64,000 nt of DNA from Cephalopachus bancanus. Taxonomy: Eukaryota > Chordata > Mammalia > Primates > Tarsiidae. The translations under genes and the position numbers were made by a program. Positions 56,078 through 64,000 of this stretch are shown piece by piece. The notes beneath the pieces are model-generated. The model was not told the DNA's origin and made no database searches. It was given only the letters and a program-made list of their open reading frames with translations. Location: the NCBI GenBank assembly GCA_027257055.1, contig JAPVLO010000055.1:10005501-10069500 (forward strand), read 5' to 3'. Numbering within the stretch: the stretch's first letter is position 1; each line of letters opens with the position of its first letter.

Positions 56078-56430
56078 AAATAATAGCTACAGCTCGGGGT
56101 GCTTTGCATGCATAATCTCACTTAATCTTCAGGACAGCAGCAGGCACTGTCCCCGCTAGGGTGATGAGGAGCCCGGCAGGTCTCTGGTCTGGACCTGGAG
56201 CTCCTGCTCTGGCCAGAGTATCCTGCTGCCTGTAGCGAGGGCCCAGTCACCTCTGGCTTACCACAGGCCCTCTATGTGCTGCAGCCTTCCTCATTTTCCC
56301 AACAACCCAGAAAGAAATGGTTTATTATTGTTTCCATTTTATAGAGAAAATGATCTTGGAGAAGTAGCATGCCTTGCCCAGGATGCTTCCAGAAGTCAGT
56401 GGAGGTGCAGAAACTGAACTCTCCCGCTCT
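56078..56430 (-). repeat. MIR fragments (two parts)
   Basis: 'gctttgcatgcataatctca', 'cttaatcttcaggacagcag' (56095-56150), and 'ttccattttatagagaaaat', 'gccttgcccaggatgcttcc' (56330-56395) both read as reversed MIR, either two copies or one split by 150 bases of other sequence. Confidence 0.7.
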
Positions 56431-56648
56431 GGCAGTTATTTCTCCAGCAGGCTCCAGGCGCCTCTCTCTACGCCCAAGAAGAGGGTACCTGGGAGCCTCT
56501 CTGCATGGTTTAGGAATGAATTCCAGTCGCCTATACTTGCTCAAAATCTTTCTAAGCAGAACAACCCATTGTCCAGGCTGTCAATTTCTCTGGAATTCTT
56601 CAAGGAAATTTTTCCATATATTTTAGAGGGATGAGGACTAGGGAAGCA
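56431..56648. other. Unique non-coding sequence
   Basis: Nothing recognised. Confidence 0.4.
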
Positions 56649-56800
56649 GGTCTCAGACTTGGATGTGCAGGAATGACCTGCTAGATCTTGTTAAAATGCA
56701 GATTCTGACTCAAAGGTCTAGGGCTGGACTTGAGCATCTGCATTTCTAACCAGCACCCAGGTGAGGCTGCTGTGGGTCCTTGAACCCACCCTTAGGAGAA
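56649..56800 (+). mobile_element. MER5A-like hAT MITE
   Basis: 'gcaggtctcagacttggatg', 'ttgttaaaatgcagattctg', 'gcatctgcatttctaaccag', 'cacccaggtgaggctgctgt' match MER5A in order. The closing terminus is eroded. Confidence 0.88.
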
Positions 56801-56831
56801 AAGAGACAAGGTGCTTCTGTATAGAAGAACA

Positions 56832-57336
56832 ACCGCATCCACTCATGTTTATTGCAACACTATTCACAGTAGCAAAAACATGGAACCAACCATGCTGCCC
56901 ATCAAAACTGGACTGGATATAAAAATGTGATACATATACATGATGGAATATTACACAGCCATAAAGAAGGACAGACATATGGACTTCGCAGCAACTTGGA
57001 TGGATTTAGAGTCTATCATACTTAATGATCTATCATAGAAACAAAGAATAGAGTACCACATGTTCTCGCTCATAAACGGACCCTGAACAATTACCATAAT
57101 ACTTTAAGAAAGGGATTGGCAGTAGTGGGAAACAACCAGTGTGGGGGTGGCGGGGTGGGGGGAACCACAACATCCATGAGGGTATCTGATCTCAAACCAG
57201 GCAAACCTCCAAAGGGAGGTCCAAATTTACCAGTAATTTAGATGTCCACTTGTATATCTAATCCTGCATTGTACCCCACATCTTTAAAATAAAAATTTTA
57301 ATTTTTTTAAATTAATTAATCAGCTTTTTAAAAAGA
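56832..57336 (+). mobile_element. LINE-1 3' end, lineage-specific
   Basis: ORF2 end ('actattcacagtagcaaaaa', 'acatgatggaatattacaca'), 3' UTR with a G-rich tract at 57138-57162, 'gtaccccacatctttaaaat' and an A/T-rich tail. Imperfect duplications agaagaaca / agaagaaca at about 56823 and 57337. Confidence 0.92.
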
Positions 57337-58013
57337 AGAAGAACAGATTCATCATCAAAAGAGGCAGTGTTGCCCAAGGACAGCCCAGGACTATCATGGG
57401 CTGTGTGTTAAGACCTGGGGTAGGGCAACCCACTTGAGTTCCTTCCCACTGTGGAAGATTTTCTGTCCTCTTAATAAATCCTGCTTTCTCACTCACAGAT
57501 AAAAGACCTGGGGTAGTTGAGGAAGCTCAAAGAAGAAAGGAAGTCAGGGTCTCCAAACCTTCAGTAGACTGGCTTCTGCACCTGCCTCCCCCGGACACTA
57601 AGCTTGTTGTTGGAGTAGGAAAGTCTTCTCCATTTCTGGTTCCCTAGTGTCTGTCCTGGTGCCTGGAATATGCCAGATACCCAATAATGTTGACTAAATA
57701 ACAGAAGGGAGGAAGGGAAGGAATGGAGAGAGGGAGAGAAGGATGGGTTTGATGGAAGAAATGAAGTCTTGCATCAAGGAAGACTCTGAAATATGATCTG
57801 TGTTTATCACATTATATAAGGCTTGCACATGTCTTAAGATGGGCACAAAATGAATATCTTGTGCCAATCGATTAATCGATAGAAAGAACTCAGCCTTGCT
57901 TATGAAGCTTTGTGCATTTCTGTAGCTCCATGGGCCTAGAATCTCACTCTGCAGATATCAGCCTTCTAGAACCAGAGGAACATCTGGATACCTGAAAGAT
58001 GTCATTTAAGGGG
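57337..58013. other. Non-coding; MIR/L2 tail and GA-rich patch
   Basis: 'ctggtgcctggaatatgcca' near 57658 looks like a MIR/L2 3' end, followed by a GGAA-rich stretch (57705-57752). No gene seen. Confidence 0.5.
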
Positions 58014-58371
58014 CTGTGTTGGTTAATTTTATGTGTCAACTTGGCTGAGCCACAGTGGCCAGATATGTAGCCAAACATTATTCTGGGTGTTTCTGTGAGG
58101 GTGTTTCTGGGTGATTCTAATATTTAAATCAGTGGATTTTGAGGAAATCAGATTATCCTCCATTATGTGGGTGGGCCTTATCGAATCTGTTGAAGGCCTA
58201 AGTTGAATGAAGATTGACCTCTCCTGAGCAAAAAGGAATTCTGCCAGTATTTTCTGCTTGTTCTGCAGCATCAGCTCTTTGCTGGTCTCCAACCTGCTGG
58301 CCCAGCCTTAAGATTTTGAACTTGACAGTCTCCATAACTATGAAGTGATAGGAGCCAAATCCTTGCAATAA

Positions 58372-58460
<89 letters not shown>

Positions 58461-58528
58461 TGTGTGTGTGAGTGTATGTGTTCACATATCCTATTGGTTC
58501 TGTTCTCTGGAGAACCCTGATTAATACA
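58014..58528 (-). mobile_element. ERVL (MLT2-type) solo LTR
   Basis: Non-coding LTR of an ancient ERVL-type endogenous retrovirus, reversed: 'tgttggttaattttatgtgt', 'caacttggctgagccacagt', 'gtttctgtgagggtgtttct', 'gtgggtgggccttatcgaat', and at the other end 'cctattggttctgttctctg', 'gagaaccctgattaataca'. The simple-sequence spot inside the LTR has expanded into a long array. No gag, pol or env sequence adjoins it. Confidence 0.92.
58374..58472 (+). repeat. Compound (TC)n-(TG)n microsatellite within LTR
   Basis: About 48 bases of TC and about 50 of TG with one interruption (tgtctg). Likely highly variable. Confidence 0.97.
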
Positions 58529-58801
58529 GGGCAAGAAAGCACTGCATTTTGTAGCAGATAAAAAACACTGCTCATTCCAAAAGATACTTAAAGTATAATA
58601 CATGGCCTTGAGCCGAGGCTGAATGTGCTTGTGGCTGATGAACGAGGGCATCGCCGCACATCTCTAAACCCAGGAAAGAGGTTGCTGCACCTTCAAATGG
58701 TGGTTGTCTAGCTCCAGTGTGTATAAAAGTCAGGGCACTATTAAAAGTGCCTCTACCAGGTAGCCACCCCAAGATCCTGATTCAAAAATCTGTGGGATCC
58801 A
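58529..58801. other. Unique non-coding sequence
   Basis: Nothing recognised. Confidence 0.4.
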
Positions 58802-59320
58802 TTTTTTTGGAGTCGGGGGTCTCACTCTGATGCCCATGCTGGAGTGCCCTCAACCTCCTGGGTTCAGGCAATCCTCTCATGTCAACCTCCTGAGTCGCTA
58901 GGACGACAGGCGTGGGCCGCCATGCCCAGCTAAGTTCTTTACTTATTTTGTTTGTTTGTTTTTGGGGGGTTTTTTTGAGCTGGAGTCCCACCCAGTCGCC
59001 CAGACTGCAGTGCAGTGGCCGCTCCTGGCCACCGCAGCCTCAACCTGCTGGGCTCCGGCGATCCTTCCGCCTCAGCCTTCCAAGTGGCTGGAACTACAGG
59101 CGCGCGCTACCATGCCCGGCTAATTTTTTTTTATTTATTGTAGAAAGGAGGTCTCGCCAAGCTGCCCAGGCGGATCTGGAACCCGCGGGCTCAGGCAATC
59201 CACTTGCCTCGCCCTCCCAAAGCGCGGGATTACAGGCTAAGCCACCGAGCCCGGCCCATTCTTTAATTTTTTGTAGAGACATAGTCTTGCTATGTTGCCC
59301 AGGCTGGTCAGGACCCATAC
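58802..59320 (-). mobile_element. Older Alu, split by a younger Alu
   Basis: Right arm 58802-58950 ('acctcctgggttcaggcaat', 'cgccatgcccagctaagtt') and truncated left arm from 59274 ('gtagagacatagtcttgcta', 'gttgcccaggctggtc'). The younger Alu sits exactly in the A-rich linker between the arms. Confidence 0.85.
58951..59258 (-). mobile_element. Alu dimer, strepsirrhine type, young-looking
   Basis: Reverse dimer, T/G-rich tail, 'ggccgctcctggccaccgca', 'tatttattgtagaaaggagg', 'ctggaacccgcgggctcagg', 'gccaccgagcccggccc'. Approximate duplications ttctttacttattttg (58935-58950) and ttctttaattttttg (59259-59273) lie in the host Alu linker. Confidence 0.94.
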
Positions 59321-59379
59321 TGAACCCCCTACTCCCAGCCCCAAAGGAGTCCAACATCCAGGATCCTCAGATCACATTT

Positions 59380-59490
59380 TGAGGGAGGAAGGGGAGAGGA
59401 GGGAGGAGGTAAAAAGAGACAGGAAGGAAGGGTGGTAAGGAGGGAGGAAAGAAAGAAGCAAAGAAGAGAAGAGAAGGAAGAAGGAAGCAC
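59380..59490. repeat. Purine-rich tract
   Basis: G/A-only stretches (gagggaggaaggggagagga, gaagagaagagaaggaag) over about 110 bases. Not a clean tandem repeat. Confidence 0.85.
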
Positions 59491-60219
59491 TGTACCATAG
59501 TAAAATTTCCCACCAACCACTCCCTCCAGGACACCACCAGCTGGCCCAGGGCAGCAGCCAACCACCCATCTGAGGCCACCATTGTAACACTGGCTCCTGT
59601 TCCACCTAGGAGCCGCCACCAGCCTCAGACCCATCAAGGTCCCATCACCCCTTCCCTACTGCTGCAGCCAACCCACAGCTATTGCCAGACCCAACCCCTC
59701 ACTCTTCCCGGCACAACAACCCATCGGTTATCGGCCTGGAAATCTCCTCCAGTGTTCACCTGAGAGCACCCTTGGCTGCCACACCTGTCTCTGTTCAATC
59801 CACGGCCCTGGGCTGGGCAGGGGAGGTGAAGGCAAGAGAGACAGATGGCACGGCCCTGCCACAAGCCTGACGTACCCTTCCTGAGATCCCACTTTCAGGC
59901 CTGTGTCCCTCCTGTGGTGCATAGGCCACTTCAGTAACTGTCATCCTCTTCATGATGCTCCTGGGAGCCCAAAGGCCCCCAGCAAATGAGCTTCCAGGCA
60001 GTCTTCCTTTTGCTGACATTGGCAGAGACTTCCCACCTGATGGTTACCAAGTGCCAGAGGGGTCCAGACCCTGCAGTGGGAGACGCCATGAAAGCCCTGG
60101 AAAAGTCAAGGGAAGAAAGAGAGGAAGAGAGGAGAGAAGGGCATCAAGGACCATCTCCAGCATGAGAAATCACCCTCTGGATGAGGCAGGAACCAATTAG
60201 AAGACTCGTCTCCATCCTC
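59491..60219. other. Unique non-coding sequence
   Basis: GC-moderate; frames on both strands without domains. No repeat recognised. Confidence 0.45.
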
Positions 60220-60383
60220 AAACTCAACGTTTCAGGAGTCATTTAAGCAGTTGAGAATGCAACACTTTGCAACCTCAATTAATGTTTGTAAAAGCAGCAA
60301 ATATGTGTAATCAACATTTTCACAGAAGATTTTCCTTTGGTTTTGTTTAATAATTACTATTTAGAAAAAGTCACAATCTCACC
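60220..60383. promoter_or_regulatory. Candidate cis-regulatory block
   Basis: AT-rich, repeat-free: 'acctcaattaatgtttgtaa', 'aatatgtgtaatcaacattt', 'ttggttttgtttaataatta'. Several TAAT/AATTA and forkhead-like TGTTTA cores. Ends at the CA microsatellite. Weak inference. Confidence 0.3.
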
Positions 60384-60390
60384 AAACACA

Positions 60391-60441
<51 letters not shown>
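60384..60441 (+). repeat. (CA)n microsatellite
   Basis: About 29 CA units with one interruption (acatac) near the start. Confidence 0.97.
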
Positions 60442-60445
<4 letters not shown>

Positions 60446-61129
60446 CCTTTGAATAGTTCCCGTGGAAATTCAAGTCATGGAGAAAAGATAGATCGCAGGA
60501 AAATAATCAACTGCATGATTCAAAAATGTTGGCTTCAATGACAAAAGATCTCAGGAATGGCTTCCTAAGATGGATTTCTGACACAGAGAAGCCCAATGTG
60601 GTGGTACTCCCTCCTGGAGGTGGGAGGGTCTGTTATCACCGCTGGTATGGTTTAGCTTGTTTCACTTTCATGAAGTAGGAGCTCAGCCCTGAGCAGCATT
60701 CACTCTTAAGTGGGTTCATTTCATCAGAAGCAGGAAAGCAGGTTGTGTCTGAGGATACAAACCGGAGTGCCACCAACTGTTTTTAAGTTCTCTTGTAATA
60801 CAGATTCTCTCTCTCTCTCTCTCTCAGGCCATGAGATAACCACGGTTGCATTCCCCTCCACCTGACACCTCACCCTACAAGACAGTGGCCCCTGGGTCTC
60901 CTTAGGCTCTGGGAAGACCCCCTTAAGAGCTGACTGGGGGGCCTGGGAACCTTGGGTCAGGCACAGATGCCAAAAGGCCCTGCAGCTGGCTGCTGTCCAT
61001 TGAGGGCTGGCTTCGAGAGCAACCACGGGAACCGCATTCACAGGCACAAAAAGCCACTGGTGGCACCGGGCACACAGCCCTTCCCGTTGTCAGACAAGAC
61101 TTCCTTGGCATTGCACGCCTACTAAGAAG
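60442..61129. other. Unique non-coding sequence with short (TC)n
   Basis: A (TC)n run of about 22 bases at 60805-60827. Otherwise nothing recognised; the 107-residue minus-strand frame at 60724-61047 has no domain. Confidence 0.45.
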
Positions 61130-61445
61130 CACAACCTTTCATTAAACAAATCAAGTGCAGATTCAGTAGCTTTAGCTTTCTTAGAGATGCGAGGCTGCTT
61201 GCAGCGGAAGAAGCCCTGGCAGCTTACACCCTAATCCTTCACACAGCCTGCAAAGCAGCCATGCGCCCCGGAAGATATTCGATCAGGTTTAAGCGAAATG
61301 ACAGCCCTGATCACTGAGCGCTGTTATTCCCCCTCTGTACTGTCCCCTCCTTTGTTTGTCTTTTTTTACCCCACTTTTAATCTATGCTATATCACATATT
61401 TTTATATCTTTATAAGCCATCTAAATTCTTTTCTTGAACATGGAG
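61130..61445. promoter_or_regulatory. Candidate conserved-element-like block
   Basis: Repeat-free with high motif complexity: 'taaacaaatcaagtgcagat', 'gtagctttagctttcttaga', 'gatattcgatcaggtttaag', 'aaatgacagccctgatcac', then 'cctttgtttgtc'. Contains forkhead-like TAAACA and SOX-like CTTTGTT. Its even composition and lack of repeats make it a good conservation target; nothing more is shown. Confidence 0.35.
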
Positions 61446-61448
61446 GCT

Positions 61449-61498
61449 TGAAATGAAATGAAATGAAATGAAATGAAATGAAATGAAATGAAATGAAA
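61449..61498 (+). repeat. (GAAAT)n pentanucleotide repeat
   Basis: Ten head-to-tail copies of gaaat without a mismatch. Length-variable candidates of this type are useful markers. Confidence 0.97.
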
Positions 61499-62439
61499 GA
61501 CGCGCTATCAGATTGTCACCTGACTAAAGAGAGAACCCGAGTCCACTCTGACAGCCTGTACACCTCTTACTTGGGGCATACCTGTTCTAGAAGGGCAAGG
61601 TGAGAGTAGGCAGTTTGGGGACAGGTATCCCAGACACCTATAGAAGCAACGATGTCACCAAACACACACAAGGTTTAGAAGGTTTCCAGCCTTGGTGTCT
61701 GAAAGTGCTTCTTGAGAGGTGCTTCTACAAAGCAAAGAGCCAACATCAGACTCTCCTAGCATGCCCAAAACACACCCACAAAACTATTATGCACATTCTG
61801 GGACCCCACTGGCTCGGCCGCCAGGTAGGTAGCACCAAGAGCCTGCACTTCCCCGGGTAATATTAGCTCAAGCATGACATGAGCATCCTGAAAGGCAAGT
61901 GTCCGGCCTGTGCCATCTGCCAGCAACTGCCCCATGATGACATTGAGCCCCATGGGTTCCTTGATGACCTCCCTGTCCCGACGGCACTGTGTGTCCTGGA
62001 AGCTGTGCCTCCTTTCTGACCCTTTGCTGACAGCAGTCCTCCCCAGGCTCCGCCCTCCTCCTCAGGGGACCCAGGGCCCTGCACAAGTCCCACCCAGCAC
62101 AGCCACCCTGCGGGGCCCTGACTGGTTCTGGGATGGGTCTCTAACACTAGCCTGCTGGCACCTTCAACAGCTCCACCTTGGCCTTCACTGAGCCACAGAC
62201 AGGGCCGAACAAATGGTGAGGAAATGTTCGCCGAACAAGCAGATAGATCTTTACAAGTTTCCTCAGGGAACTCACTCACCCGGTGCCGTTCCCCATCTCC
62301 AAACACATAGCCAGTGGCAAAGCAAGGCCCAGTGGGACCCCTGGCTAGACTACGGTTTTGAGAGCTGTCTGCCTCTGACTGGGCACTTCTGTGCCTCTGG
62401 GTGTTGCTCCCAAAGCCCTTCTTCTGATCAAAACAGAAC
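61499..62439. other. Unique non-coding sequence
   Basis: No gene or repeat recognised. Opposed frames (147 residues minus at 61863-62306, 131 residues plus at 62213-62608) lack domains. Confidence 0.45.
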
Positions 62440-62560
62440 TCAAGTTGTGAGCCTCTGCTTAAATGCCACCTCCTCTACGAAGCCTCCTTTGATGTCCTCC
62501 TATTTGTTCTACCAACATCTCCTGAGTGTCTGGCTGGGTCAGAAACTTGAGGGAGCCAAG
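62440..62560 (+). repeat. L2-like 3' fragment
   Basis: 'cttaaatgccacctcctcta', 'cgaagcctcctttgatgtcc', 'ctcctgagtgtctggctggg' resemble an L2 3' end. Confidence 0.6.
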
Positions 62561-62619
62561 ATTAAGAAAGCCGAGAATAAGGCAGAAGTGACCTATCCGC
62601 ATCCTTGAGAACAGGTGAA

Positions 62620-63766
62620 TGCCACAGTGAGTCCCTTTTCCAGTCTTGGGCAGTGCCTCTTGCTCTACTCCAACATCTTCGACACAGCCTTCACCAACCA
62701 CTGGGGAGAGGAGAACCTGTTCAGGAAATGGTGCTGGGAAAACTGGCTGACCACAGGCAGAAGATTAAAACAAAACTCCTACCGATCACCACACACAAAA
62801 GTAAACTCTAAATGGATCAAAGACCTAAAGGTAAAACCTCAAACTATAAGAACCTTAGAAAATGCAGGAGACTCCCTTATGGAAATTGGAACTGGCAACC
62901 AATTCCTTATCAAAACCTCAAGCGCCCAGGCCATGAGAGAAAAGATAGACAAGTGGGACTTCATCAAACTGACAAGCTTCTGCAAAGCCACAGAAACCAT
63001 CAAGAGAGCAGGGAGACAGCCCACAGAATGGGAAAAATATTTGCCAACTTTATATCTGACAAAGGCCTAACATCTAGGATCTACAAGGAATTCAAACATG
63101 CCAAAAGGAAAAAAACAAACAGCTCCATTACAAAGTGGGCAAAATATATGAATAGACATTTCTCAAAAGAAGACATATGAGCAGTCAACAGATACATGAA
63201 AAAATGCTCAGCCTCACTAAGTCATCAAAGAAAAGCAAATTAAAATCACACTGAGATACCATCTAACTCCAGTCAGGATGGCCATCATCAATAACTCAAA
63301 AAACAACAGATGCTGGAGAGGATGTGGCGAAAAGGGAACACTTCTACACTGTTGGTGGGAGTGTAAACTGGAAAACACTGTGGCAATTCCTAAAAGATCT
63401 AAAAATCAATCTCCCATACAACCCTGCAATCCCCCTATTGGGAATATACCCGGAGGAACTCAAATCACTCCATGAAAAAGATACGTGCACATGCATGTTT
63501 ATTGCAGCATTATTCACAATAGCAAAAACATGGAACCCACCATGCTTCCCACTGAAAGAGGAATGGATAAAAAAAAGTTGGTACATATACACAATGGAAT
63601 ATTACACAGCCATAAAGAAGGACAAAATTATGAACCTCGCAGCAACTTGGATAGACTTAGAGGCTATAATACTGAGTGATCTATCACAGAAACAAAGAAC
63701 TGAGTATCACATGTTCTCACTCATAAGCAGACCTTGAACAACTATCGTAATGCTATAAGAAAGGGA
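62620..63766 (+). mobile_element. LINE-1, 5'-truncated, interrupted by an Alu at window end
   Basis: ORF2 C-terminal third followed by the start of the 3' UTR ('aagaaagggattgg'), where an Alu begins. The 5' edge is approximate: sequence shared with the L1 at 49645 is clear from about 62663. The remaining 3' UTR should lie beyond the window. Confidence 0.9.
62663..63739 (+). pseudogene. L1 ORF2 C-terminal remnant
   Basis: Best preserved coding remnant here. The region after the reverse transcriptase is readable in pieces: 'WGEENLFRKWCWENWL' (from about 62700), a one-base deletion near 63030 shifting frame, a TGG-to-TGA-type stop at about 63178, the cysteine-rich segment with its Cys/His pattern complete (about 63308-63365), another shift near 63370, and a C-terminus ending 'FSLISRP' then stop at about 63737. 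Nicking and reverse transcription by this copy are impossible since the 5' two thirds are absent. Confidence 0.92.
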
Positions 63767-64000
63767 TTGGTGGCTCAGCCTGTAATCCCAGCACTTTGGG
63801 AGGCTGAGGTAAGTGAATTGCCTGAGCCTGCAGGTTTGAGACCTGCCTGGACAACTTGGCGAGACCTCATTTCTACAATTAAAAAAAAAAAAATCAGCCA
63901 GGTATGGTAGCGCATGCCTGTAATTCTGGCTACTCGGAAGGCTGAGGCGGAAGGATCTCCAGAGCCCAGCAGGTCGAGGCTGCAGTGGCCGGAAGCGGCC
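63767..64000 (+). mobile_element. Alu, strepsirrhine type, partial at window edge
   Basis: Starts within the left arm at 'tggctcagcctgtaatccca', with 'caacttggcgagacctcatt', 'ggaaggctgaggcggaagga' and 'gtggccggaagcggcc', then the window ends. It lies in the 3' UTR of the preceding L1, so is younger than it. Confidence 0.93.

Noticed and set aside
57860..57885. 'caatcgattaatcgatag' palindrome as a special site
   Set aside because: Short AT-rich dyad with no partner elements; noted only as a chance-level feature.
58014..58528. Possible retroviral coding region next to the LTR
   Set aside because: Flanks contain no gag, pol or env-like frames; it is a solo LTR.
61449..61498. Regular repeat considered as CRISPR-like
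   Set aside because: It is a contiguous pentanucleotide microsatellite without spacers, and the DNA is mammalian.
62663..63739. Possibility of an active L1
   Set aside because: 5' two thirds absent, two or more frameshifts and an in-frame stop.

Overview
This is mammalian nuclear DNA, most likely from a strepsirrhine (lemur-like) primate. The evidence is repeat content. Dimeric 7SL-derived Alu elements are present, and many carry a diagnostic non-simian form: left arm with 'caacttggcgagacctc' and 'acaataaat', right arm ending 'gactccaactc'. These sit beside older J-like Alus and free left or right Alu monomers. Five L1 3' ends share one lineage-specific 3' UTR type ('ggcagtagtgggaaac ... gtaccccacatctttaaa'), which is not the human L1PA type. 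I cannot separate lemur families or rule out lorisiforms, and I cannot place the locus on a chromosome.

I found no protein-coding gene, exon, tRNA, rRNA, CRISPR array or CpG island that I can support. The open reading frames are short, overlap on both strands, and lie mostly in pyrimidine-rich sequence or repeats. The window looks like intergenic or intronic DNA. The only genuine coding ancestry is broken: LINE-1 ORF1/ORF2 remnants and probable hAT transposase remnants.

Layout. 1-24 kb: unique DNA with MIR, L1M, MLT1, MER5-like and Alu copies, a 66-bp inverted repeat pair (12.29 and 13.21 kb), and AT-rich blocks that may be regulatory (13.3, 14.7, 17.0 and 24.05 kb). 24-37 kb: GC-richer DNA with a 4-copy minisatellite (24.96 kb), an MST-type LTR split by an Alu (25.8-26.5 kb), ancient LINE-like 3' ends and a 3' L1 in reverse (33.9 kb). 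37-44 kb: a probable hAT element, MLT1 LTR and old L1. 44.5-51.3 kb: a nested stack built on one nearly full-length, internally deleted L1M, invaded by a MER2-like DNA transposon, a 5'-inverted L1 and an Alu; next to it lies an older L1 fragment entered by a further L1 that itself contains an Alu. 52-62 kb: Alu, L2, MER5A, L1, an MLT2-type solo LTR with an embedded microsatellite, an Alu inside an Alu, and a block with a palindromic RFX X-box-like site (55.756 kb). 62.6 kb to the end: a decayed 3' L1 entered by an Alu that runs off the window.

Nothing here looks like a new multi-gene system. The best leads are candidate cis-regulatory blocks, the inverted repeat pair, the nested transposon stratigraphy and some structured tandem repeats. 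Family names come from recognition by eye; boundaries without target-site duplications are approximate, usually within 10-50 bp.
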